64,000 nt of DNA from Colwellia psychrerythraea (GTDB lineage: Bacteria > Pseudomonadota > Gammaproteobacteria > Enterobacterales > Alteromonadaceae): positions 82,040 to 146,039 of the forward strand of contig NZ_JQED01000046.1 in assembly GCF_000764225.1 (NCBI RefSeq), in the 5' to 3' direction. The notes under the pieces are model-generated. The model searched no databases and was not told the origin of the DNA. It was given only the letters and a program-made list of their open reading frames with translations. A program made the translations under genes and the position numbers. This document shows, in pieces, positions 55,534-63,013 of the stretch (within the stretch, counting starts at the first letter, position 1; each line of letters opens with the position of its first letter).

Positions 55534-55722
55534 ATGAATGACCATATCAAAGCAAAAACCTCTCAGGTGTCAAACACAACAAGTAATGAAGAGCGCTTAT
55601 CTAATCAATATATTGATAACGCTGATGTTGAATTTAGCCATAACTTTGCTGCTAACTTACATAAAAAAAGCTTAGTTGTAGAGCAAGAAGCGAATAACTG
55701 TTACGTGCTCGGCTACAATTAA
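55534..55722 (+). CDS. Small protein of unknown function
   Basis: This 62-residue polar protein starts at the ATG at 55534 behind GGTGAG. It has no signal or membrane segment and no recognised motif; the Asn/Ser-rich first half suggests disorder. It ends 164 bp before a strong bidirectional terminator that also serves the converging ureohydrolase. Coding status rests on the ribosome site and placement only. Confidence 0.45.
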   Translation: MNDHIKAKTSQVSNTTSNEERLSNQYIDNADVEFSHNFAANLHKKSLVVEQEANNCYVLGYN

Positions 55723-55885
55723 TCACCATTAAAGACAACCCCTGTCCATTTATTCACATTACTGGGTCAGTGCTATACACGGCACTGAACAGTATGTTAT
55801 TCATTAGATCCCAGCCAGCAGACTCTACATACAGATTAAACAGTGCTTTCGTCTAAGCTTTACAAATAAGGGATAAGAAACAATA

Positions 55886-55922
55886 AAAAAAGGGCGTATA
55901 CCCTGAGGTATACGCCCTTTTC
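55886..55922. terminator. Bidirectional terminator, small gene / ureohydrolase
   Basis: GGGCGTATACC CTGA GGTATACGCCC is a perfect 11-bp stem flanked by A- and T-runs. Confidence 0.93.
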
Positions 55923-55946
55923 TGTCGTTATGTCACTATCGGTTTT

Positions 55947-56903
55947 TTATCTGCGAATACAACCAGGAAAGCTACACAGCATTTCAAAAATGAGATTGGC
56001 TGCTAATAAAGACGTATTCCCTGAAGTATCGTACGGTGGTGATACTTCCACTAAGTCAGCACCTATAAGGTTAGTACCCCACATACCACGAATAATCTCT
56101 AAAGCTTGTGGTGAAGTTAATCCTGCTGGCTCTGGTGTACCAGTGCCTGGCGCAAAGGCAGGATCAATACCATCTATATCAAAGGTTAAATAGGTTGGTG
56201 TATCGCCACCAATAATTTCTCGAACTTCTTCCATCAGTGGTGCTAACGATTTCAACCAACACTCTTCAGCCTGAACAACTCTTACGCCGCGATCTACCGC
56301 CCATTGAAAATCACCTGCACTGTAACCCGTTGCGCGTTGACCAATTTGGATCATTTTTTTCGGGTCAACTAAGCCTTCTTCAATAGCACGTCTGAAAATA
56401 GTACCGTGACACTCTTTTTCACCAAACATAGAATCATTAATATCGGCATGAGCATCAACATGAACTAATGCCATCATGCCGTGCTTTTTATGCAAAGCTC
56501 GCAAGATTGGCAAACTAATAGTGTGATCGCCACCAACAGTCACTGGCTTAATGTTGCTCGCCATCACCGTATCGTAATGTTCTTCAATAATGCGAATAGA
56601 ATCAGCAAGGTTGAAGGTATTGATTGGCGCATCACCAATGTCTGCAATTTGAAAGCTATCAAATGGCGCAGCTTTGGTATACATACCATAAGGGCGTACC
56701 AAGACTGATTCATTGCGCACTGAACGAGGACCAAAACGTGTGCCACTTCGGTTACTCGCACCAATATCCAGTGGCACACCTAAAATACCTATATCTAAGT
56801 CGTTGCTTATGTCACTGCTTGGTAAACGAAACATAGTACCTGGACCACCAAACCGTGGCATTTGATTACCGCCTAATGGCTGATTGAAATTATTATCTGT
56901 CAT
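55947..56903 (-). CDS. speB: Agmatinase/guanidinobutyrase-family ureohydrolase
   Basis: The 318-residue manganese enzyme splits urea from a guanidino compound. Manganese motifs are GGDHTI (about 122-127), VDAHAD (about 147-152) and TFDIDGIDPAFAPGTG (about 226-241). The N-terminus PLGGNQMPRFGG and the end MLCSFPGCIRR recall guanidinobutyrase (GbuA) of Pseudomonas more than enteric agmatinase. The substrate could thus be 4-guanidinobutyrate (giving GABA) or agmatine (giving putrescine). Either fits the amine oxidase, permease and aldehyde dehydrogenase nearby. Confidence 0.88.
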   Translation of the reverse strand: MTDNNFNQPLGGNQMPRFGGPGTMFRLPSSDISNDLDIGILGVPLDIGASNRSGTRFGPRSVRNESVLVRPYGMYTKAAPFDSFQIADIGDAPINTFNLADSIRIIEEHYDTVMASNIKPVTVGGDHTISLPILRALHKKHGMMALVHVDAHADINDSMFGEKECHGTIFRRAIEEGLVDPKKMIQIGQRATGYSAGDFQWAVDRGVRVVQAEECWLKSLAPLMEEVREIIGGDTPTYLTFDIDGIDPAFAPGTGTPEPAGLTSPQALEIIRGMWGTNLIGADLVEVSPPYDTSGNTSLLAANLIFEMLCSFPGCIRR

Positions 56904-56934
56904 ACCTAACCCTCATAAGTGTAACTTTTGCTGA

Positions 56935-56981
56935 TATACCCGTTCCACTTGAATCCTGCATCTTCAAGTGGAACGGGTATA
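56935..56981. repeat. TATACCC palindromic repeat, copy 2
   Basis: TATACCCGTTCCACTTGAA is perfectly complementary to the second arm at 56963-56981, with a 9-base loop. It shares TATACCC and CACTTGAA with the dyad at 49312. It lies just before the ureohydrolase gene. Confidence 0.7.
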
Positions 56982-57552
56982 CACCTAATATCGTAAATTT
57001 AGCTTTGCTCGATTTAATTTATTTTTGAGCACGCTCTAATACCTACAATGAATGTAGCAACTTAACTGTCTGTTGGTTATACCCAAAAGAGGGTGAAAAA
57101 GTGTTTTTATTGAATTATTTAAAGGGTTTCAACAGAAATGTATCTACTAACAAATAATCAGGACAGTATTTCGTTGATGTTGGATCGGACATAAACAGTT
57201 ATTTTTACTTCTCTAAAGGCATTTATGGAGCACTAATAGGAGCCCTGAATAAAAATAAATATAAAAAGGGCACCAAAGTAAACTCCCATTTCATCGCTAA
57301 TTTTGATTGTTATTTGTTGAGTCCCTCTCTTTATATTGCCCATTAAACGGACGTTAAAGACCTCTTATCTTTTTTGTGTAATAACGTGTAATGGCTTATA
57401 TTCTTTATTTAGATATTATCTCTTTCTATTTCAAAGCGATACTTAATTGAATTCAACCTCAACATGGCTTATGCCGCTTTTGATTTGCTACATAATTCTG
57501 CCTATTACCTAGGCGTTCAGACGGACAAATAACACTTAGCATGGAGGTATAA
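56982..57552. other. Intergenic region holding the presumed left edge of the island
   Basis: 570 bp with no supported gene. From about 57220 the sequence TTATGGAGCACT and, further on, AATAAAA resemble the stretch TTACGGAGCACT...AATAAAA at 61497-61537 just before dusA. This could be an old attachment-site duplication. GGAGGT at 57542-57547 serves the first TIR gene. Confidence 0.4.
57220..57260. other. Candidate left attachment repeat (attL)
   Basis: About 27 of 41 aligned positions match 61497-61537 without gaps, including GGAGCACT and AATAAAA. The match is weak, and a search for the 21-bp dusA att consensus is needed to judge it. Confidence 0.3.
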
Positions 57553-58356
57553 ATGGGACAATCGGTATTAGTTTTTGTAAGTCACTCATCAGACGATAAG
57601 GAAGGACTTATTGAGCCTTTGGTTCAAGATCTTGAAGATTGCTATATAAACGTTTGGTTAGATAAAAGAAAAATTTTACCTGGCGATAATTTAAGAAAAT
57701 CTATTTTTAGGGATGGTTTAGATAAGGCCGATGTGGCTCTTATCTTTTTTACAGAAAAATCATTAAAATCGTCTTGGGTTGATCGTGAAATTAAGCATGT
57801 TTTACGTGAAGAAAGTAAAAAAGGTAATGATTTTGATCTAAATAAAATTATTTCTATTTTTGATTGTGAAGAAACATATAACCAAATAGCCGTTCGCTAC
57901 CCTGAACTTACTGATGATTTACTTCATTTGATGCCTGAAAATTATAATAGAATTCAAATAGGGCAGTTAATCTCAGCTATTTGGTCTAAATACTTAAGTT
58001 TGCAAGGCGGTGATGTTGAAACTCAGAGACAGTTATTAACTAAAGAAAAAGAAATTTTTCAACAAACTAAAGATATAGAAGCACTCAAAAAAACCATTTC
58101 AGAGCTAAAAAGCAATAATTCAGTTAATAAAATTGAAGATGAGTTTTTGCTGTTCTTTCGTTCAGGTAAAGTTGATGGTTTTATTAATGCTCAAAAAGAA
58201 TTGTTAGCTGGATCTGGGAATAGTTCGAATTCTGTCGCCAATATCTCTGAGGCAGTGGCATTTGGCTTAGTCACAATAGGTTCATATGAAACCGTAAACT
58301 TAACACAAAAAGGTCGTGATTTTTTTAAGTGGTACATTTTAAATAACAGTAACTAG
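57553..58356 (+). CDS. TIR-domain protein with coiled coil and C-terminal winged-helix-like region
   Basis: This 267-residue protein starts with a TIR domain: strand A is VLVFVSHSSDD (about 5-15), the loop VWLDKRKILPGD (about 34-45) follows, and the catalytic-type Glu lies in SSWVDREI (Glu79). Such TIRs cleave NAD or make signal nucleotides. A helical linker (about 155-190) and a C-terminal part ending in LTQKGRDFFKWYI (about 250-262), like a winged helix, follow. GGAGG precedes the ATG. It is the first gene of the island and is 124 bp ahead of the next TIR gene. Confidence 0.82.
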   Translation: MGQSVLVFVSHSSDDKEGLIEPLVQDLEDCYINVWLDKRKILPGDNLRKSIFRDGLDKADVALIFFTEKSLKSSWVDREIKHVLREESKKGNDFDLNKIISIFDCEETYNQIAVRYPELTDDLLHLMPENYNRIQIGQLISAIWSKYLSLQGGDVETQRQLLTKEKEIFQQTKDIEALKKTISELKSNNSVNKIEDEFLLFFRSGKVDGFINAQKELLAGSGNSSNSVANISEAVAFGLVTIGSYETVNLTQKGRDFFKWYILNNSN

Positions 58357-58480
58357 AGCACATACAAATTGCTTATATGTACAAAAAAGCTGACCTTACT
58401 TTTTACCTAATTTTTCGTACTGCTTAGCCGACATATGAATCCATATATTTCGGTATTATTGATAATTAAAAGGATATTTC

Positions 58481-59023
58481 ATGAATAATCACCATAATGT
58501 TTTCATTAGCTATCATCATAAAAATGATGAAGCATATAAAGTCGAGTTTGAAAGACTATTTTCAGACGTGTATGACATATTAGAAACTAGAGCAGTTAGT
58601 GATGGAGATATTGATCCTTATATTCAAACAGAAACTATCCGACAGAAAATTAGAGATCATTTTATTCGTTCCGCAAGTGTCACTGTTGTTTTGATAGGCT
58701 CCGAAACATGGAAGAGAAAACATGTAGATTGGGAAATATCATCGAGTATTCGTGACACTCAGCAAAACTCAAGAACTGGATTAATTGGCATAATTCTACC
58801 AACTTACCCTCGTTCCGATACGAGTAAGTACAGTGGTAATACCATCCCCCCAAGGTTAAAAGACAACATAGATTGTAAGTTCGCTAAGATCTATAATTGG
58901 TCAGATGACCCATTAAAAGTACAACAATGGATTCATGAGGCATTTAACCGTAGGAAGAAAATTAATCCTGACAACTCTCGTGAAATGTTTGGTAAAAATC
59001 GTTCAACATCAACTTGGAGCTGA
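58481..59023 (+). CDS. ThsB-like TIR protein (DUF1863)
   Basis: This 180-residue single-domain protein starts with VFISYHHKND (about 7-16) and has VTVVLIGSETWKRKHVDWEI (about 67-86). The WKRKHVDWEI pattern with Glu85 is the hallmark of the MTH538/DUF1863 TIR-like family. The same family includes ThsB, the Thoeris sensor that makes a cyclic ADP-ribose signal on infection. AAAGGATAT precedes the ATG. It is followed after 2 bp by the helper gene and then a TIR fusion gene, so all three are probably co-transcribed. No ThsA-type SIR2/SLOG effector is visible. Confidence 0.8.
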   Translation: MNNHHNVFISYHHKNDEAYKVEFERLFSDVYDILETRAVSDGDIDPYIQTETIRQKIRDHFIRSASVTVVLIGSETWKRKHVDWEISSSIRDTQQNSRTGLIGIILPTYPRSDTSKYSGNTIPPRLKDNIDCKFAKIYNWSDDPLKVQQWIHEAFNRRKKINPDNSREMFGKNRSTSTWS

Positions 59024-59025
59024 TT

Positions 59026-59505
59026 ATGAAATGGGGAAAATGGTTAGAAAACTGGGATATGACATCCCTTAAAATTAAAACTCCTTTTCTTGAGATGGAC
59101 TGGTGTCCAAAGGACGAAGATAAAGCAGCGGCTTGGGAGCTTTACGTTGAACTTTTAACTAGAGTTACCACCCAGAAACTGGATGATAATCATGGCGATG
59201 AGAAAACAGCATTGAATAGTGTTTTTTCACTTTTCTCAATTACTCGTGATGTAATGAAAAATAATGGCCGTCATTGTATTGAGTTCACAAAAATTGCTAT
59301 TGTCGTGCTTAATCAAGTAGTCAGACCCTTTACTGCTAAGTGGCATAGATTATCTGTAAGTGACGCTTTTGATGATTCAGCTAAATGTAACGAATTTAGA
59401 GTTGAGTTAGCTGAACTTCAAAGAGTATTGAAAATATATACAAGAATGCTGGCTGACATGGCAGGAGTTGAAGACTTGACCGATTTTGAGAGTGACGAAG
59501 TTTAA
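59026..59505 (+). CDS. Helper protein of unknown family in the TIR operon
   Basis: This 159-residue protein begins at the ATG at 59026 (MKWGKWLENWDM), two bases after the previous stop; the longer frame to 59014 overlaps it. It is predicted helical. The first 40 residues have many tryptophans and FLEMDW, the middle has WELYVELLTRVTTQ, and the end has RMLADMAGVEDLTDFESDE. I recall similar uncharacterised proteins next to TIR genes but cannot name a family. The next gene overlaps its end by 20 bases, indicating a tight functional unit. Confidence 0.7.
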   Translation: MKWGKWLENWDMTSLKIKTPFLEMDWCPKDEDKAAAWELYVELLTRVTTQKLDDNHGDEKTALNSVFSLFSITRDVMKNNGRHCIEFTKIAIVVLNQVVRPFTAKWHRLSVSDAFDDSAKCNEFRVELAELQRVLKIYTRMLADMAGVEDLTDFESDEV

Positions 59506-60409
59506 TGAGACTAATATTCAAAATTTTACTCTCAACGGCCAAGTTTCTTGTGTTATAGCATTAAATATAAATAAGGATATACCATTGAAAGAAGACCAAA
59601 GATCATATTTAATTGAATTAGATTATGGAAATAGAAAAGGAGAGCGTGATTTTGTAAAGGATATTCTATCTCGCTATGACAAAAACACATTAGTTGGTTC
59701 GATATTGTTCGTTAATAACAATCCATACCACTTTGAACTTCTTTGGTTTCTTAATTTTGAAAAAGACTTTGAAGACGTTGATAGATATCTTGCCAGTAAA
59801 TATCCAACCACAAAAAGAGCCTATAACAGGTTTGTAACCGATTTAATGGCCTCAATGGATAATAAGTCATACAACTTAATTTCTGTTAGCACACCAGAAG
59901 ATGTTGATGTATATATGACATCGAAAACAAATGATTATTTTACATTTTCTGATAGAGAACTTTTCTTCGAAATGTGGGGAAAACCAGTAACTTTGGATAA
60001 TTTTACTGTGTTTTTGTCACACTCTAGTAAAGATAAAGAGTTTGTGGATGAAGTCTTTAATGAGCTGCAAAAGTCTGAAATAAAAGCGTGGTATGATAAA
60101 GAAGAGATAATAGCTGGCGAGAGCGTTACTGATAATATAAACAATGGATTGCAAAAGAGTAATTTTGGACTTATCTTTCTTTCAAAGAGTTTCTTAAATG
60201 GACAGTCTGGATGGACAATTGCGGAAGCAAACTTTTTCATGCAGCAAAGAATGAGGGATGCATCAAAAAAATTCGTGATAGTTAATATTGATTTACCCCA
60301 TAATGAGATCCCTCCGCTTATGCAAGATTACCGGTACATAGATGCTTCTGATGATGGGTTTATGGTAGATATAAAAAAGGCCATTAATCATCACCAGAGA
60401 AGAATTTAG
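59486..60409 (+). CDS. TIR-domain fusion protein, unknown N-terminal domain
   Basis: This 307-residue protein has a novel N-terminal part (about 1-168, mixed alpha/beta, no recognised motif) and a C-terminal TIR domain. That domain reads FTVFLSHSSKDKEF (about 173-186), AWYDKEEIIAGE (about 201-212) and GWTIAEANFF (about 242-251, catalytic-type Glu247). The start is a TTG at 59486 or a GTG at 59492 overlapping the helper gene; no good ATG exists. The domain order (unknown then TIR) suggests the front end senses and the TIR acts as effector. A clean hairpin terminator follows. Confidence 0.78.
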   Translation: MRVTKFNETNIQNFTLNGQVSCVIALNINKDIPLKEDQRSYLIELDYGNRKGERDFVKDILSRYDKNTLVGSILFVNNNPYHFELLWFLNFEKDFEDVDRYLASKYPTTKRAYNRFVTDLMASMDNKSYNLISVSTPEDVDVYMTSKTNDYFTFSDRELFFEMWGKPVTLDNFTVFLSHSSKDKEFVDEVFNELQKSEIKAWYDKEEIIAGESVTDNINNGLQKSNFGLIFLSKSFLNGQSGWTIAEANFFMQQRMRDASKKFVIVNIDLPHNEIPPLMQDYRYIDASDDGFMVDIKKAINHHQRRI

Positions 60410-60460
60410 AAAGCACGTCAATTATAACGCTCGCAAGACCGCGCCTATTCCGTAAGCGTT

Positions 60461-60494
60461 AAATTAATGGCATATTTGTGCCATTAATTTCCCT
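60461..60494 (+). terminator. Terminator of the TIR operon
   Basis: AAATTAATGGCA TATTTG TGCCATTAATTT is a perfect 12-bp stem followed by CCCTTTT, about 50 bp after the last TIR gene. Confidence 0.75.
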
Positions 60495-60557
60495 TTTCTA
60501 ACTTTAAAAGCTTTAATATTTTAGAGTTATTTATCCTTTAAAGTCATTTAAAATTTG

Positions 60558-60731
60558 TTACATTCGTTGCCCTGACCAAACTACTCGTCCAATAATTTCT
60601 ATGTCTGTACCATCTAGGTTTTCTTTATTTATTTCCCAAGGCTCATAGAGGCTATTATCTGATTTCACTTTGATAATTCCGTTGGGCAACATTTGTAATC
60701 TTTTCACTAGTAAGTTTTGTTCGTGACGCTT
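60558..60731 (-). pseudogene. C-terminal fragment of an S24-type (CI/LexA-like) phage repressor
   Basis: The minus-strand frame reads HEQNLLVKRLQMLPNGIIK at its start, then VKSDNSLYEPWEI and a closing IGRVVWSGQRM. This is the end of the S24 peptidase domain of phage and integrative-element repressors: VKRLQ contains the catalytic-lysine strand, and GRVVW is the last strand. A TAA sits just upstream in frame, so the DNA-binding half is gone. It is a relic of the element that carried the TIR genes. Confidence 0.72.
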
Positions 60732-60764
60732 TTACCAGCTTGGTTATTGATAATAAGGGCAATG

Positions 60765-60983
60765 TTATAAAACATTAACTTTAGACAAGGCAGCATCAGT
60801 AATAGCTGTCACCTCACCATTAACAATCTCGGTTTTGACAGTCCAATTATTAGGAACATCACCTACAATTCTTGTAGAACAAACAAGCAGCATATCCGCT
60901 AATAACTGGCTTAAATCTTCAAGTCCAATTTCTGCTTCAAGCAATTCCAAAGTAGCCGCAAAATTTTCCATTGATTGACTCAT
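60765..60983 (-). CDS. Small acidic protein of the island, unknown function
   Basis: This 72-residue protein follows AGAGG at a good distance. The first 45 residues are a helical acidic stretch (LELLEAEIGLEDLSQLLADML), and the end has VKTEIVNGEVTAITD. No family is recognised. It is intact while both neighbours are decayed, so it may still be selected, or it may just be short enough to have escaped damage. Confidence 0.5.
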   Translation of the reverse strand: MSQSMENFAATLELLEAEIGLEDLSQLLADMLLVCSTRIVGDVPNNWTVKTEIVNGEVTAITDAALSKVNVL

Positions 60984-61108
60984 AAATTATTACCTCTATT
61001 GTATTACTGCTTTAGTCCAAAGCCTTGTGAATGACCAAAATTTATCCCCTTCTGAACATCAAACTATTTGACCACTTAAAGTACTCATCAAAGCGTTTCT
61101 TTTTAAGC

Positions 61109-61309
61109 TTATCTACCTCTTTCAATACCAGTGCAAATTAATGCATGTGCTTCATTTATAAATGATAGATAGCCTTTTTCAGTTAGTAAATCTAAAAAGT
61201 CAGCCGTCTTTAATTTATTCCTTTTTGCTAACATAAAAATACATATTTTAGAGCTACTTGATGTAGTTACGCCCTACGCTATCACTTTAGCTCCCTCATC
61301 AACCGTATC
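61109..61309 (-). pseudogene. Decayed small gene of the integrative element
   Basis: One minus-strand frame carries VDEGAKVIA, an in-frame TAG at 61274-61276, then GVTTSSSSKI, MLAKRNKLKTADFLDLL and EKGYLSFINEAH before a stop. The composition looks like real protein, so this is probably a gene broken by a nonsense mutation. A second frame ending at 61042 (KKKRFDEYFKWSN) overlaps its end and may be the tail of the next relic. No family is recognised. Confidence 0.5.
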
Positions 61310-61335
61310 TCATGACTTTCTTACTTTTTCCCTGA

Positions 61336-61461
61336 TTATTTTTTACTGAATCTTCTAAATTCCCTAGGTATAATTGCACCATTCTTTTTTACTCAAACTG
61401 TACACCGAAAACTGGGATTTCCGTTTGCCATTTGGCGTCTATCAATTATTACTGATGCCAT
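61336..61461 (-). pseudogene. N-terminal stump of a tyrosine integrase beside dusA
   Basis: An ATG at 61461 behind AAGGAG starts MASVIIDRRQMANGNPSFRC, the N-terminal arm-binding beta-sheet pattern of phage integrases. The frame is stopped by TGA at 61393-61395 (CGA to TGA would explain it) and then continues as VKKNGAIIPREFRRFSKK to a second stop. The core and catalytic domains are gone. It lies 107 bp from dusA and points away from it, as in the known dusA-integrating elements. Confidence 0.65.
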
Positions 61462-61496
61462 AAATACTCTCCTTAGTCGTCCTACTCGCAATGGGA

Positions 61497-61537
61497 CACT
61501 TACGGAGCACTCAAACGGACAATCAATAAAAGTACAG
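61497..61537. other. Candidate right attachment repeat (attR) before dusA
   Basis: This is the partner of the segment at 57220-57260, sharing GGAGCACT and AATAAAA. It lies between the integrase stump and the dusA start. Confidence 0.3.
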
Positions 61538-61567
61538 GCGATCTAAGCTGATTTGGAGCTTAACTAC

Positions 61568-62575
61568 ATGACCATAATTACCGGCACCAAGCCAAATATT
61601 GCAAGGCCAACAGTCAATCACAAGCTTAGTGTTGCGCCCATGCTCGATTGGACCGATAAACATTCTCGTTATTTCTATCGATTGATGACTCAACACACGG
61701 TGCTTTACACTGAGATGGTCACTACCGGTGCAATTTTACGTGGCAAGGGAGATTACTTATCTTATAACGATGCAGAACACCCATTAGTATTACAGCTTGG
61801 CGGTAGTGATGTGAAAGCCATGACGGAATGTGCCAAAATTGCCGAGCAATATGGTTATGATGAAGTAAACATTAATGTTGGTTGTCCGTCAGATAGAGTT
61901 CAAAACGGTCGATTTGGCGCATGTTTAATGGCTGAGCCTGCTTTGGTTGCTGAGTGTGTTAATCAAATGCAAGCAGCGACGAATATTCCGGTTACCGTAA
62001 AATCTCGGATCGGAATCGATGATTTAGATTCTTACGAGTTTTTACATACTTTTATTGAAGAAGTATCAAAGGCTGATTGTAACCATTTCATTATCCATGC
62101 GAGAAAAGCTTGGTTGACTGGATTAAGCCCTAAACAGAATCGTGATGTTCCGCCATTAGATTATGATCGTGTCTATCAAATAAAAAATGATTTTAAAGCG
62201 TTAGAAATATCTATCAATGGTGGTATTAAAACCTTCTCAGAAGCGAATGAACACCTCCAGCATATTGATGGCGTAATGATTGGCCGTGAAGTCTATAACA
62301 GCCCATATATGCTCGCTGATGCAGATAATGAAATATACCAAGCAAACACTACAAAATTATCACGATCTGAAGTGATTGATTTGATGGTTCCCTATATCGA
62401 CGAGACAATAGCAAATGGCGGCCGAGCGTGGCATGTACTACGTCATATGTTAGGACTTTGTAATGGTTTATCTGGAGCACGTAAGTTCAGACAACACTTG
62501 AGTGAGTGTGCTGGTAAAAATGGCGCCAGTGGACAAGTATTACTTGATGCATTCAATAAGGTTACTTTGCCTTAA
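61568..62575 (+). CDS. dusA: tRNA-dihydrouridine synthase DusA
   Basis: The 335-residue FMN enzyme reduces uridines 20 and 20a in tRNA D-loops. LSVAPMLDWTDKHSRYF (about 21-37) starts the FMN barrel. NINVGCPSDRVQNGRFGACLM (about 94-114) holds the catalytic cysteine, and ISINGGIKTF and GVMIGREVYNSPYML complete the FMN site. The ATG at 61568 follows GGAG by 9 bases; the TTG at 61553 is less likely. Its 5' end is the known target of a family of integrases, and an integrase stump sits right beside it. Confidence 0.95.
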   Translation: MTIITGTKPNIARPTVNHKLSVAPMLDWTDKHSRYFYRLMTQHTVLYTEMVTTGAILRGKGDYLSYNDAEHPLVLQLGGSDVKAMTECAKIAEQYGYDEVNINVGCPSDRVQNGRFGACLMAEPALVAECVNQMQAATNIPVTVKSRIGIDDLDSYEFLHTFIEEVSKADCNHFIIHARKAWLTGLSPKQNRDVPPLDYDRVYQIKNDFKALEISINGGIKTFSEANEHLQHIDGVMIGREVYNSPYMLADADNEIYQANTTKLSRSEVIDLMVPYIDETIANGGRAWHVLRHMLGLCNGLSGARKFRQHLSECAGKNGASGQVLLDAFNKVTLP

Positions 62576-62588
62576 TAACTCGGTTCTT

Positions 62589-62625
62589 ATCTCAATATTG
62601 GGAATGACTGTCCCGATATTGAGAT
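62589..62625 (+). terminator. Hairpin downstream of dusA
   Basis: ATCTCAATATTGGGA pairs with TCCCGATATTGAGAT (one mismatch) with a 7-base loop, 14 bp after the stop. There is no T-run, so it may be a stabilising 3' hairpin more than a classic terminator. Confidence 0.5.
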
Positions 62626-62896
62626 CTTAAAATATTAGCAATTTACTTTGTGCAATGATTTATAGGTATTTTTAACCATAAAATGGTCTTTATAACCACC
62701 AACCGAATCAGAATTCAACACCCTTCATATAATCAAAGAATGACTAAAATTAAATACACTTATTTATCAGTATGTTAACAATTAATCCTAACATTGGCAC
62801 AACCTTTGTAATACTTATTGCAACTTAGTAATAAATACACACATTTCGCATTAGTTATTAGCTTTATTTTAAATACGAAAGAGACAAGGAAAGACC

Positions 62897-62989
62897 ATGT
62901 TAGATTTAAATACTTTATTCATATTAACTATGATCCCAGCTTCAGCATTATTTCTTATTTCAATGGTAGTGGGTGTTTTAGAAAACTAA
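62897..62989 (+). CDS. 30-residue membrane micro-protein
   Basis: An ATG behind AAGGAAAG starts a 30-residue frame made almost wholly of one membrane helix (LFILTMIPASALFLIS and VVGVL), ending LEN. A rho-independent terminator begins at its stop codon, so it forms a full transcription unit of its own. I do not recognise a named micro-protein family. The role is unknown. Confidence 0.55.
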   Translation: MLDLNTLFILTMIPASALFLISMVVGVLEN

Positions 62990-63013
62990 GCTAGATAACT
63001 GTCTAGCTTTTTA
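62989..63013 (+). terminator. Terminator of the micro-protein gene
   Basis: AGCTAGA TAACTG TCTAGCT is followed by a run of T, directly overlapping the stop of the 30-residue frame. Confidence 0.8.

Noticed and set aside
55947..56903. Calling the ureohydrolase a proven agmatinase
   Set aside because: End motifs recall guanidinobutyrase as much; substrate cannot be told from sequence alone, so the call is left at family level.
58481..59023. Calling this gene Thoeris thsB outright
   Set aside because: It is ThsB-like by family, but no ThsA effector is present, so a Thoeris label would overstate the evidence.
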